A DNA stretch of 35,867 bases, from the NCBI GenBank assembly GCA_903885375.1, contig CAISIK010000015.1:1-35867 (forward strand), given 5' to 3'. The translations under genes and the position numbers were made by a program. Under the pieces are notes generated by a model that worked only from the letters and a program-made list of their open reading frames with translations, had not been told where the DNA came from and did no database searches. This DNA is from an uncultured Pseudomonadota bacterium. GTDB lineage: Bacteria; Myxococcota_A; UBA796; SXON01. Below, piece by piece: positions 29,145-35,867 of the stretch. The stretch's first letter is position 1. Every line of letters starts with the position of its first letter.

Positions 29145-30224
29145 ATGAAGCTCGCGACCGCCAACCCGCCCTCCCCGTGGCGGGGCCACACCGAGTGGGA
29201 GGAAGGCCCGCCGCCCGCGGAGCCGCAGGTGTTCGTGGATCACTCCACCTCGATCCTGTCGCGCAACGACAGCCCCGACCTGCCGTTCCGTTGGAGCTGC
29301 AATCCCTACCGCGGCTGCTTCCATGGCTGTGCGTACTGCTACGCGCGCCCCTCGCACGAGTACGTCGGACTCGGCGCCGGCTCCGACTTCGAGCGGAAGC
29401 TGCTGGTGAAGCCCGAGGCGGCGCGCCTCCTCGCCGCCGCGCTGCGCTCGCCCCGCTGGGAGCCCGAGGTGATCCTGTTCTCCGGAAACACCGACTGCTA
29501 CCAGCCGCTGGAGCTCCGCTACCGGCTCACGCGGGCCTGCCTGGAGGTGTGCGCCGAGGCCCGCAACCCGGTCAGCATCATCACCAAGGCCGCCCTCGTG
29601 GCGAGGGATGCCGACCTGCTGGCCGCCATGGCCGCCTGGGATGGAGCGCATGTCACCTTCTCGATCCCGTTCTTCGACCCGGTCGCGTGCCGGCTGGTCG
29701 AGCCGGGCGCCCCTCCGCCGGCGCGGCGGTTCGCGGCGATGGCGTGCCTCAGCGCGGCCGGGGTCCCGGTGGGCGTGAACATCGGTCCGATGATCCCTGG
29801 GCTCACCGACCGGGACATCCCCGCGATCCTGAAGGCGGCGCGGGCGGCCGGAGCCACCTGGGCGCACCTGATGCCCGTTCGCCTGCCCGGCGCGGTGGAG
29901 GAGGTGTTTCGCGCGCGCATCGCGGAGGCCTTCCCCGACCGCGCCGAGGCCATCCTCGCCAAGGTTCGCCGCATGCGCGGCGGCCAGTTGAACGACTCGC
30001 GATTCGGGGAGCGCTTTCGCGGGCAGGGGCAGGAGTGGGAGGCCACCCGCGCGCTCTTCACCGTGTGGCGGTCGCGGCTGGGGTTCCGCGAGCGGCCTGG
30101 GCTGCCCGTGGCGCCTCCGAAGCCGCGCGCGCCGGGTGGGCGGTCCCCTCGCGGTCGGGCGGAGCCCCCCGGGGTGACCGCACCGGGCCAGCTCCCGTTG
30201 TTCAGCGGCCTGCGATCCGGGTGA
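29145..30224 (+). CDS. PA0069/Rv2578c-type radical SAM protein
   Basis: The protein has 359 residues. The FeS site is Cys58-x3-Cys62-x2-Cys65 in NPYRGCFHGCAYCYARPSHE, with HEYVGLGAGSDFERKLLVK following; this is the hallmark of the PA0069/Rv2578c family, related to spore photoproduct lyase. Later motifs: VILFSGNTDCYQPLELRYRL, ARNPVSIITKAALVARDADL, VTFSIPFFDPVACRLVEPGA, and the C-terminal GQLNDSRFGERFRGQGQEW. The tail is Pro/Arg-rich. The family reaction is unproven; a role in DNA damage repair is often suggested. The LexA-like palindrome at its start supports this. It has no clear ribosome site. The 3' end overlaps the pseudo-receiver gene by 23 bases. Confidence 0.92.
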   Translation: MKLATANPPSPWRGHTEWEEGPPPAEPQVFVDHSTSILSRNDSPDLPFRWSCNPYRGCFHGCAYCYARPSHEYVGLGAGSDFERKLLVKPEAARLLAAALRSPRWEPEVILFSGNTDCYQPLELRYRLTRACLEVCAEARNPVSIITKAALVARDADLLAAMAAWDGAHVTFSIPFFDPVACRLVEPGAPPPARRFAAMACLSAAGVPVGVNIGPMIPGLTDRDIPAILKAARAAGATWAHLMPVRLPGAVEEVFRARIAEAFPDRAEAILAKVRRMRGGQLNDSRFGERFRGQGQEWEATRALFTVWRSRLGFRERPGLPVAPPKPRAPGGRSPRGRAEPPGVTAPGQLPLFSGLRSG

Positions 30225-30648
30225 GGAGCTTCCGCAACCCGGAGTGGCGCCCTTCCGGCCAGGGGTGCGGGAGGGGCTTCTCGCCGCGGGCCAGGGCAAG
30301 CGCGAACGCGAACAGCGCGCCGGGCGCATCCACGTCGTGAAGGAAACCGTCGGCGCCCACGTCGGCCACCGCGGCGGCCGAAGGACCCCGTTGCCCGGCG
30401 TGGGTGTACAGGCCGAGGGCGGGGACCATCCGCACGTCCGTCTTCAGCACGCGGGCGAGGCGAACGGCCTCCCGCCGTTGGTGGTCGCCGGCGGCGAAGA
30501 GGGCAACATCGGGCCGCTGCGCGCGAGCGAGGCGCAGGATGTCGTCCGGCCGGTCGGGCACCTGGACATCGAACGCATCGCGGAGCGCCGCGATCGCACC
30601 GAGACGAAACGCCGGATCGGGTTCGATCAGCAAGAGCCGCGGGCGCAT
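30202..30648 (-). CDS. pseudo-receiver domain protein
   Basis: The protein has 148 residues with a receiver-like alternation (LLLIEPDPAFRLGAIAAL, RPDVALFAAGDHQRREAVRL, VPALGLYTHAG, VGADGFLHDVDAPGALFAFA). The phospho-acceptor Asp is replaced: the strand reads DVALFAAGD where LLDxxMP is expected. The acidic pair is IEPD and the conserved Lys is Asp (FLHD where LTKP is expected). It therefore cannot be phosphorylated in the normal way and probably works by protein binding. The basic tail (PEGRHSGLRKLLTRIAG) may bind nucleic acid or protein. It is convergent with, and overlaps, the radical SAM gene, and divergent from the coiled-coil gene. Confidence 0.7.
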   Translation of the reverse strand: MRPRLLLIEPDPAFRLGAIAALRDAFDVQVPDRPDDILRLARAQRPDVALFAAGDHQRREAVRLARVLKTDVRMVPALGLYTHAGQRGPSAAAVADVGADGFLHDVDAPGALFAFALALARGEKPLPHPWPEGRHSGLRKLLTRIAGR

Positions 30649-30732
30649 TCGCGCTGCTTAGCGTGGTTGCGGCGCCGAGGGTTGCGGCCGCGCGGCTCTT
30701 GACGTTACCCGACCGTGCCCCCCCGGAAGATC

Positions 30733-31239
30733 ATGGCTGCCGACGCTGCTCGCATCACCCAACTCACCGATGAACTGAAGGCGATCCTCGAGGCGCGGCT
30801 CACGGAGCTGGCCGCCGCGATGAAGGGCGCGGAGAGCGCCACGCGGCAGATCGTGGCCGCTGAGCTGGAGATTGGCCGGTATCGGCAGCTGCAGGAGTCG
30901 CTCGGCGCCGAGGCGGTCGAGGTCAAGCGGGAGATGGCGGCGTTGAAGGCCCGGGCCGACGAGGCGCGCAGCTCCCACGGCGGCCTCATCGGCGAGCGCG
31001 ATGCGCTCCGCGCCGAGGTGGCCCGGCTCGAAGGGGCCGCGCGCGAAGGCGGGGGCGAGCTGGAGCGGCTGCGGGTGCGCGCCCAGGCGCTCGAGTCCGA
31101 AACCGAAGCCGGTGCCGCCGAAAACGAGGCGCTCCGCGCCAAGATCAAGAAGCTCGAGGAGAACCACGCCAAGCTCCGCAAGCTCAAGGAAGAGCTCAAG
31201 GCCCAGCTCGCGGCGATCAGCGCGGGCGAGAAGGAGTAG
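30733..31239 (+). CDS. coiled-coil protein of unknown function
   Basis: The protein has 168 residues from ATG 30733; GTG 30715 would add six residues. Nearly the whole length is heptad-like helix: ITQLTDELKAILEARLTELA, then ELEIGRYRQLQESLGAEAVE, LRAEVARLEGAAREGGGELE, and a basic/acidic C-terminal coil (ALRAKIKKLEENHAKLRKLK). It has no signal peptide or membrane segment and no recognised family. Its TAG stop directly abuts the GTG start of the TPR gene, so the two should be co-translated and may form a complex. Confidence 0.75.
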   Translation: MAADAARITQLTDELKAILEARLTELAAAMKGAESATRQIVAAELEIGRYRQLQESLGAEAVEVKREMAALKARADEARSSHGGLIGERDALRAEVARLEGAAREGGGELERLRVRAQALESETEAGAAENEALRAKIKKLEENHAKLRKLKEELKAQLAAISAGEKE

Positions 31240-32883
31240 GTGTCCGTGGTCGCTTCGGACACGGTGGAGGCCGCTCGGGCCCTGTTGGCCACGCTCGGAG
31301 CCGGGCGAACGGGAATCCTGCACCTCGCATCGCTGCACCTCTCCTTCCGGGAGCTCGATCGGGTGAACCAGGCGCTGTGCGCCGACGTGGAGGAGATCGA
31401 CCTCCCGCTCGCCTCGATGGCGCGCAGCCTCGAAGTGGCGCGTGGGCGCCTCGCTCGCCCGATGCCGGAGCACACCGACGATGACCGCACCCCGGTCGAT
31501 GCCGGCGTGCCGCTCGATGGCGGTCGGGGTTCCGGCCCCAGTCGCCTCCAGCGGGCCCTCGCGCGCACGGAAGGCGTCCGGCGCGTGCCCGGTCCGCCGC
31601 GGGCCGACCGGGTGGACTGGGTCGAGCGCCGCGCGGTCCAGCCGGCGGCGGAGGCCGTGGCCGCCGAAGCGCCCGAGCTGGCCGCCGAAGCGCCCGAGCT
31701 GGCCGCCGAAGCGCCCGCCGATCCGCCCGAGCTGGTCCTCGCGGCGCCCGCGCCGGAGCCCCCGGCGGTCGTGGCGCCCGCGGAGCCGGAGCCCGAACCC
31801 GCGCCGATCGAAGTCGCCGCGCCCCCCGAACCGGAGTCCGCGCCCGAACCCGCGCCCGCAGCGATGGAGGCCGCCGCTCCGGCCGCCGACGAGCCCGAGG
31901 CGGACCTTGAGCTCGTGCCCCTCGGCGATGACGCCGAGGCCCTGGGCGCGATGGAGGCCGACGTCGACCACGAACACACGCTCACGGCGCAGCTGTCCTT
32001 CGCGGCCCTGCCCGAAGCGCCGCCCGAGCCGGCGCCGGCGCCCGTTGCGGCCCCCGCCCCCGCCCCCCGGGCCGCTCCCGCGCCCCGGCTGGCGGCGCTC
32101 AACACGGATGCCGACGAGGCCGACGATCTCCCGCCGCCCGTGCGCGCGGTGGCGCCCGTCGGTGTGCGTGCCGCGGGTCCCAGCGCCGGCGAGGACAGCC
32201 TCGCCGCCGGCAGCGGCGACGACGACGAGGATGTGGGCGGCGTGGGCGTGGCCACCGCCAGCGGCGGCCTCCGTCTCGGCCGTCCCGCGCCGCCGCCTTC
32301 GGGTCGGCGGAGCGCCCCCTCCACCGAGGCCCCGCAGCTCACCGACGAGCCCGAGGAGAGCCCCTCGGCCACGCAGCCGCAGATCGCGCATATCCTCCCC
32401 GCCGGCGAGGATGGGCGCGTAGCCCGACTCATGGACGATGCCGTGGTGGCCGCTGGCCGGGGCGACATCGTGAAGGCCATCCAGGCCTTCACCGATGTGC
32501 TCGACCTCCGCCACGATCGCAGCGATGCCCACATCGGCCGCGGTCGCTGCTACCTCGAGCTGGGCGACTACAGCTCGGCGATGAGCGACTTCCAGCGCGC
32601 GGAGGACCTCCACCCCAACCGCCCCGACCCGCACGTGGCGATGGGCGACCTCTACTTCGCGCGCAAGGAGTACCGTCGCGCGATCGAGTTCTACGACCAG
32701 GCGGTCGAGCTCGACGGCAGCCACGCCATGGCCCGCTGCCGCCGCGGCATCAGCCATTACTACCGGAAGAACTTCCGCCAGGCCTTCCAGGACCTGCAGC
32801 GCGCCTACTCGCTCGACCCCGAAATCCCGAACATCCGCAAGTACGTGCAGATGGCCGTGAAGAAGCTGGAGCGGGGCGACTGA
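31240..32883 (+). CDS. TPR protein with a long Pro/Ala-rich linker
   Basis: The protein has 547 residues from GTG 31240. A small N-terminal helical domain (about 1-70; ILHLASLHLSFRELDRVNQA) is followed by a disordered, Pro/Ala/Glu-rich linker (about 80-400). The linker includes a 21-base tandem repeat (AAEAPEL, two full copies and a partial third, 31660-31719). At the C-terminus (about 415-545) are about four TPR units: AIQAFTDVLDLRHDRSDAHI, LELGDYSSAMSDFQRAEDLH, ARKEYRRAIEFYDQAVELDG, RKNFRQAFQDLQRAYSLDPE. Such proteins are scaffolds. No signal peptide is seen, so it is probably cytoplasmic. It follows the coiled-coil gene without a gap. Confidence 0.85.
   Translation: MSVVASDTVEAARALLATLGAGRTGILHLASLHLSFRELDRVNQALCADVEEIDLPLASMARSLEVARGRLARPMPEHTDDDRTPVDAGVPLDGGRGSGPSRLQRALARTEGVRRVPGPPRADRVDWVERRAVQPAAEAVAAEAPELAAEAPELAAEAPADPPELVLAAPAPEPPAVVAPAEPEPEPAPIEVAAPPEPESAPEPAPAAMEAAAPAADEPEADLELVPLGDDAEALGAMEADVDHEHTLTAQLSFAALPEAPPEPAPAPVAAPAPAPRAAPAPRLAALNTDADEADDLPPPVRAVAPVGVRAAGPSAGEDSLAAGSGDDDEDVGGVGVATASGGLRLGRPAPPPSGRRSAPSTEAPQLTDEPEESPSATQPQIAHILPAGEDGRVARLMDDAVVAAGRGDIVKAIQAFTDVLDLRHDRSDAHIGRGRCYLELGDYSSAMSDFQRAEDLHPNRPDPHVAMGDLYFARKEYRRAIEFYDQAVELDGSHAMARCRRGISHYYRKNFRQAFQDLQRAYSLDPEIPNIRKYVQMAVKKLERGD
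31660..31719 (+). repeat. 21-base tandem repeat inside the TPR protein gene
   Basis: Unit 1 (31660-31680) and unit 2 (31681-31701) are identical 21-base copies encoding AAEAPEL; a partial third copy starts at 31702. Identity at the DNA level, not only the protein level, suggests recent slippage or duplication, so copy number may vary between strains. Confidence 0.8.
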
Positions 32884-32897
32884 GCCTCGGAGGCGCC

Positions 32898-32948
32898 GCG
32901 ATGCCTGGCCCTGCCCGCCCGATGAGGGGCCGGGCAGACGGGCATCGC
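32898..32948. terminator. large hairpin between convergent genes, probable bidirectional terminator
   Basis: An outer 8-base stem GCGATGCC (32898-32905) pairs with GGCATCGC (32941-32948). An inner stem CTGCCCG (32911-32917) pairs with CGGGCAG (32931-32937), with possible further CCC/GGG pairing. It fills most of the 76 bases between the stops of the TPR gene (+) and ATP-grasp 3 (-). No T-run is present, so it may act with Rho or as an end-protecting structure. Confidence 0.6.
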
Positions 32949-32959
32949 CCCCCCGACCT

Positions 32960-34168
32960 TCACTCGGCGTAGAGCTGCACGCGCTCGCCGAACTCGTCGG
33001 CCATCTCGAGGGTGGCGGCGAGGTCGGGGTGGCGCAGGATCATGTAGCCGTCGCTCACGAGGGTCTGCTTCCAGTCGCGCCGACGGGTGCCGGGGCGGAG
33101 GAGCTCCTCCACGGCCACGTGTCGGCCGTACTTCTGCATGAAGGTGTCGAGGCCGTCGATCTTCGTGATGCGCCCCTCGCCGTGCGCGCGCTTGAAGATG
33201 ATGGCCACGTTGTACTTGCGCTCCACACGGGCCTCGAAGCTGCCCCAGCACACGGCGCGTGCCCACTCGCGGAAGAGGTCGCCATCGATGGAGTAGTTCA
33301 TCTGGTCCACCAGCCGCGCCCCGCCCGGTCGCGCGCCGATCTCGCCGAAGACGACCTCGCCGTCCTGCTTCTTGTACCACTCCATGTGGGTGTACCCGCT
33401 CCCCATGTTCAGGGCCGCGAGCACGCCGTGACCGAGCTGCACGCCGCCGCGTAGCTCGGCCTGCTCGGGGTGGCGGAGCACCACCACCTGCGGGCTGATC
33501 CACTCGTTGGTGCGCGAGATGAGGGGGCGCGGGCGGTACCAGGCCACGTTCCAGTAGGCGGGCTTTCCGTTGATGCAGATGGTGTCGAAGGTGAACTCGT
33601 CGCCGTCTACGAACTCCTCGACGCTCAGCTCCTTGACGTGCTGGGTCTTCGCGAGGGCGGCTTCGAGCTCGGCGGCATCGTCGCAGCGGAAGGTGTCCGC
33701 GCTGCCGGCGCCGGCGATGGGCTTGATGATGAGCGGGAAGCCCACCACGGCGGCCGCGGCCCTCACCTCGGCGGCGGAGCTGGCGCGGGCGTGATGGGGA
33801 ACACGGAGGCCGGCGGCTTCGACCCGCTCCTTCATCAGCTCCTTGTCGCGGAAGCCGCGCGCGGTGTCGAGCGACATGCCGGGCACGCCGAGCTGCTCGC
33901 GCAGGTCGGCGGCGAGCTCCACGAAGGGCTCCCACAGGCACTCCACGCGGTCGAAGCGCGCGCCGAAGCTGCGCGCGGCGGCGAGGGTGGCGTCGCGGTC
34001 GAAGAGCTGGGCCTGCCGGTAGGCCGCCAGCGACCGGTGCACCTTCGGCACCAGGGAACGAACCGGGCCATCGCCGATGCCGTACACGCGGGCGCCCACC
34101 TCGGCGAGACCGCGGGTGAAGTCCTGCATCTCGACGGGGTAGTTCGGGGCAAGGAAGAGTACGTTCAT
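32960..34168 (-). CDS. ATP-grasp ligase-like protein 3
   Basis: The protein has 402 residues. The N-terminal domain (VLFLAPNYPVEMQDFTRGLA, VYGIGDGP) closely matches ATP-grasp protein 2. Core motifs: GFRDKELMKERVEAAGLRVP, VVGFPLIIKPIAGAGSADTF, EEFVDGDEFTFDTICING, SGYTHMEWYKKQDG and GEIGARPGGARL. The C-terminal part has GRITKIDGLDTFMQKYG and GYMILRHPDLAATLEM, sharing the GRI..GL and RHPD layout of paralogues 1 and 2. It lies 6 bases after the PP2C gene, so it is in an operon with FHA-like and phosphatase genes rather than with the other ligases. The substrate is unknown. Confidence 0.87.
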   Translation of the reverse strand: MNVLFLAPNYPVEMQDFTRGLAEVGARVYGIGDGPVRSLVPKVHRSLAAYRQAQLFDRDATLAAARSFGARFDRVECLWEPFVELAADLREQLGVPGMSLDTARGFRDKELMKERVEAAGLRVPHHARASSAAEVRAAAAVVGFPLIIKPIAGAGSADTFRCDDAAELEAALAKTQHVKELSVEEFVDGDEFTFDTICINGKPAYWNVAWYRPRPLISRTNEWISPQVVVLRHPEQAELRGGVQLGHGVLAALNMGSGYTHMEWYKKQDGEVVFGEIGARPGGARLVDQMNYSIDGDLFREWARAVCWGSFEARVERKYNVAIIFKRAHGEGRITKIDGLDTFMQKYGRHVAVEELLRPGTRRRDWKQTLVSDGYMILRHPDLAATLEMADEFGERVQLYAE

Positions 34169-34174
34169 GGAGCT

Positions 34175-35035
34175 CTAGATGGGGATGATGGTGTCGTCGT
34201 CGTCGACCACCTCGTCGGAGTCCTCGTCGAGGCGAAGGACGAGGGCGGTGATGTTGTCGTCGCTCTGGTGCGCGATGGCCCGGTCGCAGAGGGCGGCCGC
34301 GCAGGCTTGCGGCTTGGGCACGTGGGAGAGGGTGTCGCCGATCTGGGCGTCGTCGAGGCGGCCGTGGAGGCCGTCGGAAGAGAGCAGGAGCCGATCGCCC
34401 GGGCGGAGGGTGAACGAGCCCGTGTCGAGGCCGCGGTCGATGCGGAGCGCGGCGTCGTTGCCGAGGCCCCGGCTGCCGAAGATGAAGTTCTGCGCGAGGT
34501 AGCGGGGGTGGGAGGGCACGGGCCGGCGATCGCGGTTCGCGAACTCCTCGCGGGTCTGGTCGCGGCTGATCCGGGTGATGCGGTCGGCCCGCCAGTGGTA
34601 CAGGCGGCTGTCGCCCACGTGGGCCCAGTACACCCGATCGCCCACCAGCCAGGCCACGGTGAGGGTGGTGCCCATCTTCACTTCGCCGTTCTGCTGCACC
34701 CGCTCCCGCACCCGCGCGTGGGCCTCGTGGAGGAACTCGCGCAGCTCGGCTTCGGGCGAATCGGGCAGCGGCCGGGCGTAGATGCGGCTGAGCGCCTGCA
34801 CCGCGGCTGCGGCGGCGATCTCGCCATCCTCATGTCCGCCCATGCCGTCGGCCACCGCGAGCAGGACCTCGGGGCGGTCCACGGTGTCGAGCACCTCCTC
34901 GGACTCCCCGGAGCGCCACCGGATCGAGCCGCCGCGACACACGAGGTAGTTGTCCTGGTTGGTGGCGCGCCCGCCCCGGGCGCTGCCGATGCCGACCGAA
35001 CAAACCACCCCGATTTCGACGCGCGGCAGGGCCAC
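34175..35035 (-). CDS. PP2C-type serine/threonine protein phosphatase
   Basis: The protein has 286 residues with all PP2C landmarks: RATNQDNYLV (metal Asp), LLAVADGMGGHEDGEIAAAA (metal-binding Asp and Gly), VKMGTTLTVAWL, YWAHVGDSRLYHWRADRITR, RLLLSSDGLHGRLDD (metal Asp) and SDDNITALVLRLDE. It removes phosphate from Ser/Thr residues, using Mn/Mg, and opposes Hanks-type kinases. The C-terminal tail is very acidic (DSDEVVDDDDTIIPI). No kinase gene is in the window. It follows the FHA-like gene directly (stop at 35036-35038, start at 35035) and precedes ATP-grasp protein 3. Confidence 0.95.
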   Translation of the reverse strand: MALPRVEIGVVCSVGIGSARGGRATNQDNYLVCRGGSIRWRSGESEEVLDTVDRPEVLLAVADGMGGHEDGEIAAAAAVQALSRIYARPLPDSPEAELREFLHEAHARVRERVQQNGEVKMGTTLTVAWLVGDRVYWAHVGDSRLYHWRADRITRISRDQTREEFANRDRRPVPSHPRYLAQNFIFGSRGLGNDAALRIDRGLDTGSFTLRPGDRLLLSSDGLHGRLDDAQIGDTLSHVPKPQACAAALCDRAIAHQSDDNITALVLRLDEDSDEVVDDDDTIIPI

Positions 35036-35867
35036 CTACGCCACCTCGAACTTGTACACGTTGGTGCCAGCGAGGAGGCTGTCGCCCGGGCTCAGCGCGA
35101 GCGGGCTCCCATCCTCGGGCATGGTGCGCCACGGCTTCGATCCCTGCTGGTAGAAGAAGGGCACGTAGCCGCTGGCGCCGGTGCGGTAGCTGTCGAGGTA
35201 GTTCGACACCGTGGCCGTGGCCCCGTCGAAGTGGAACGTGGCCGTGACCGGACCCAGCTTGAGGCGGCGGTCGCTCCGCTGCGGGAGGCCGCTGGTGAAG
35301 AGGGCCGCCACGAGGCGGTCGCTCACGTCGATCTCGAGGAGCTGCGCCCGCGGGTCGGCGAGGCCGGGGTTCTCGTTGAAGCGCAGCGACACGTCGAAGT
35401 CGGGCTCGAGGTGCTGGTCGCGACGGATGATCTGGACCTTCACGTCGGCCAGGCTCTCGGCGCTCCGAACGGCCTTGCCACCCTGGTGCACCGAGGCTTC
35501 GCCCGGCTGCAGCAGGTCGACCCGCCCCTTCCGGCCCCGCGCATACACCCGCACGTAGTCGAGCGTGAGGAAGGCCTGCTCGGGGAAGGCGCGCACCTCC
35601 GGCACAACCATGTCGGCTCCGCAGTGGTTGCCGAGCGTGAACTCGCCGTGCACCGACCATCCCTGCTGCACGAGCCGGGCCGGGCGGGCGAGCTCCCGCT
35701 GCCATTCCTTCTCTTCCACGCTCACGACGGGGTCGAGGTCGTGGTCGTCGAGCAGCATCGGGGGCGCCACCTTCGGGGGTGGCGCCTCGGGCGCAGGCGC
35801 GGGCGGCGGGGTGATCGCGCTGGGCGCGGGCGCGCGGGGGGGAGCGGGCGGCCGCGGCGGCGGGGCG
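35036..35867 (-). CDS. FHA-like signalling protein, C-terminal part (5' end outside window)
   Basis: The frame is open to the window edge. The first visible ~35 residues are a Pro/Ala linker, so an N-terminal part lies outside; GTG 35770 could be an internal start but is not preferred. Two beta-rich segments follow. One (about 70-115 of the visible part) has GEFTLGNHCGADMVVPEV and DYVRVYARGRKGRVDLLQPG. The other, at the C-terminus, has VTATFHFDGATATVSNYLDS, then SPLALSPGDSLLAGTNVYKF. The latter ending (L..GD.L..G...F.) is like the last strands of FHA domains, which bind phosphothreonine. The assignment is by pattern and by the adjacent PP2C gene, so it is moderate. Confidence 0.6.
   Translation of the reverse strand, partial: APPPRPPAPPRAPAPSAITPPPAPAPEAPPPKVAPPMLLDDHDLDPVVSVEEKEWQRELARPARLVQQGWSVHGEFTLGNHCGADMVVPEVRAFPEQAFLTLDYVRVYARGRKGRVDLLQPGEASVHQGGKAVRSAESLADVKVQIIRRDQHLEPDFDVSLRFNENPGLADPRAQLLEIDVSDRLVAALFTSGLPQRSDRRLKLGPVTATFHFDGATATVSNYLDSYRTGASGYVPFFYQQGSKPWRTMPEDGSPLALSPGDSLLAGTNVYKFEVA

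Noticed and set aside
31660..31719. Short tandem repeat considered as a CRISPR-like array
   Set aside because: No spacers; it is an in-frame 21-base coding repeat in a low-complexity linker.
30658..32757. Long minus-strand frames opposite the TPR gene
   Set aside because: Gly/Arg/Ser low complexity mirrors the Pro/Ala-rich linker on the plus strand; no domain visible.

Overview
The window is about 36 kb of very GC-rich bacterial DNA. Genes are tightly packed on both strands, GTG and TTG starts are common, and many neighbours overlap as ATGA, GTGA or TTGA. Lipoproteins whose mature N-termini are rich in Asp-Thr-Gly/Ser, lone two-component proteins, FHA/PP2C signalling and TPR proteins with Pro/Ala-rich linkers suggest a Gram-negative, Myxococcota-like ('deltaproteobacterial') genome. 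This is an inference from style; no rRNA is present to confirm it. No mobile element, CRISPR array or rRNA was seen, and no stretch over 300 bases lacks a gene.

Layout. 1-1457: the conserved dnaX (3' end)-ybaB-recR cluster. 1461-3538: two small lipoproteins, an ECF sigma factor translationally coupled to a 60-residue one-helix protein, and a small membrane protein. 3587-8697: a complete, rearranged phosphate-uptake operon, pstA-pstB1-pstB2-pstS-pstC-phoU, behind a near-ideal Pho box. 8753-9092: a 59-residue GspE-N-like protein, then tRNA-Met(CAU) with its own promoter and terminator. 9121-12494: a nitrate/sulfonate-type ABC importer with two different permeases. 12557-13886: an O6-alkylguanine methyltransferase, convergent with an ECF sigma/zinc anti-sigma pair. 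13982-15907: ftsQ and ftsZ with no ftsA between them. 15925-20057: a small protein, a HutD/Ves-like protein, two ATP-grasp ligases and a stand-alone E2-type acyltransferase. 20054-21370: a CotH-like lipoprotein. 21419-26054: a transglutaminase-like protein, an orphan ABC ATPase, a lipoprotein, MlaE, MlaF and an Ala-rich protein. 26061-29064 (minus): aldo/keto reductase, PAS histidine kinase and lone receiver, all overlapping. 29145-30224: a PA0069/Rv2578c-type radical SAM protein behind a LexA-like palindrome. 30202-32883: a pseudo-receiver, a coiled-coil protein and a TPR protein. 32960-35867 (minus): an FHA-like protein (partial), a PP2C phosphatase and a third ATP-grasp ligase.

The strongest unusual signal is in the Pst operon. 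PstB1 keeps a perfect ABC signature (LSGGQ) but lacks the Q-loop glutamine and the switch histidine. PstB2 keeps Walker A/B, Q-loop and switch histidine but has lost the signature (LSLEA). The two lesions are complementary, as expected for an obligate heterodimer with one working and one degenerate ATP site, which is not the textbook PstB homodimer. The second signal is a set of three ATP-grasp paralogues sharing a C-terminal GRI...GL...RHPD layout: two beside an E2-like acyltransferase lacking lipoyl domains, and one in an FHA-PP2C operon. Together they resemble an uncharacterised amide-forming pathway with a possible link to phospho-signalling.
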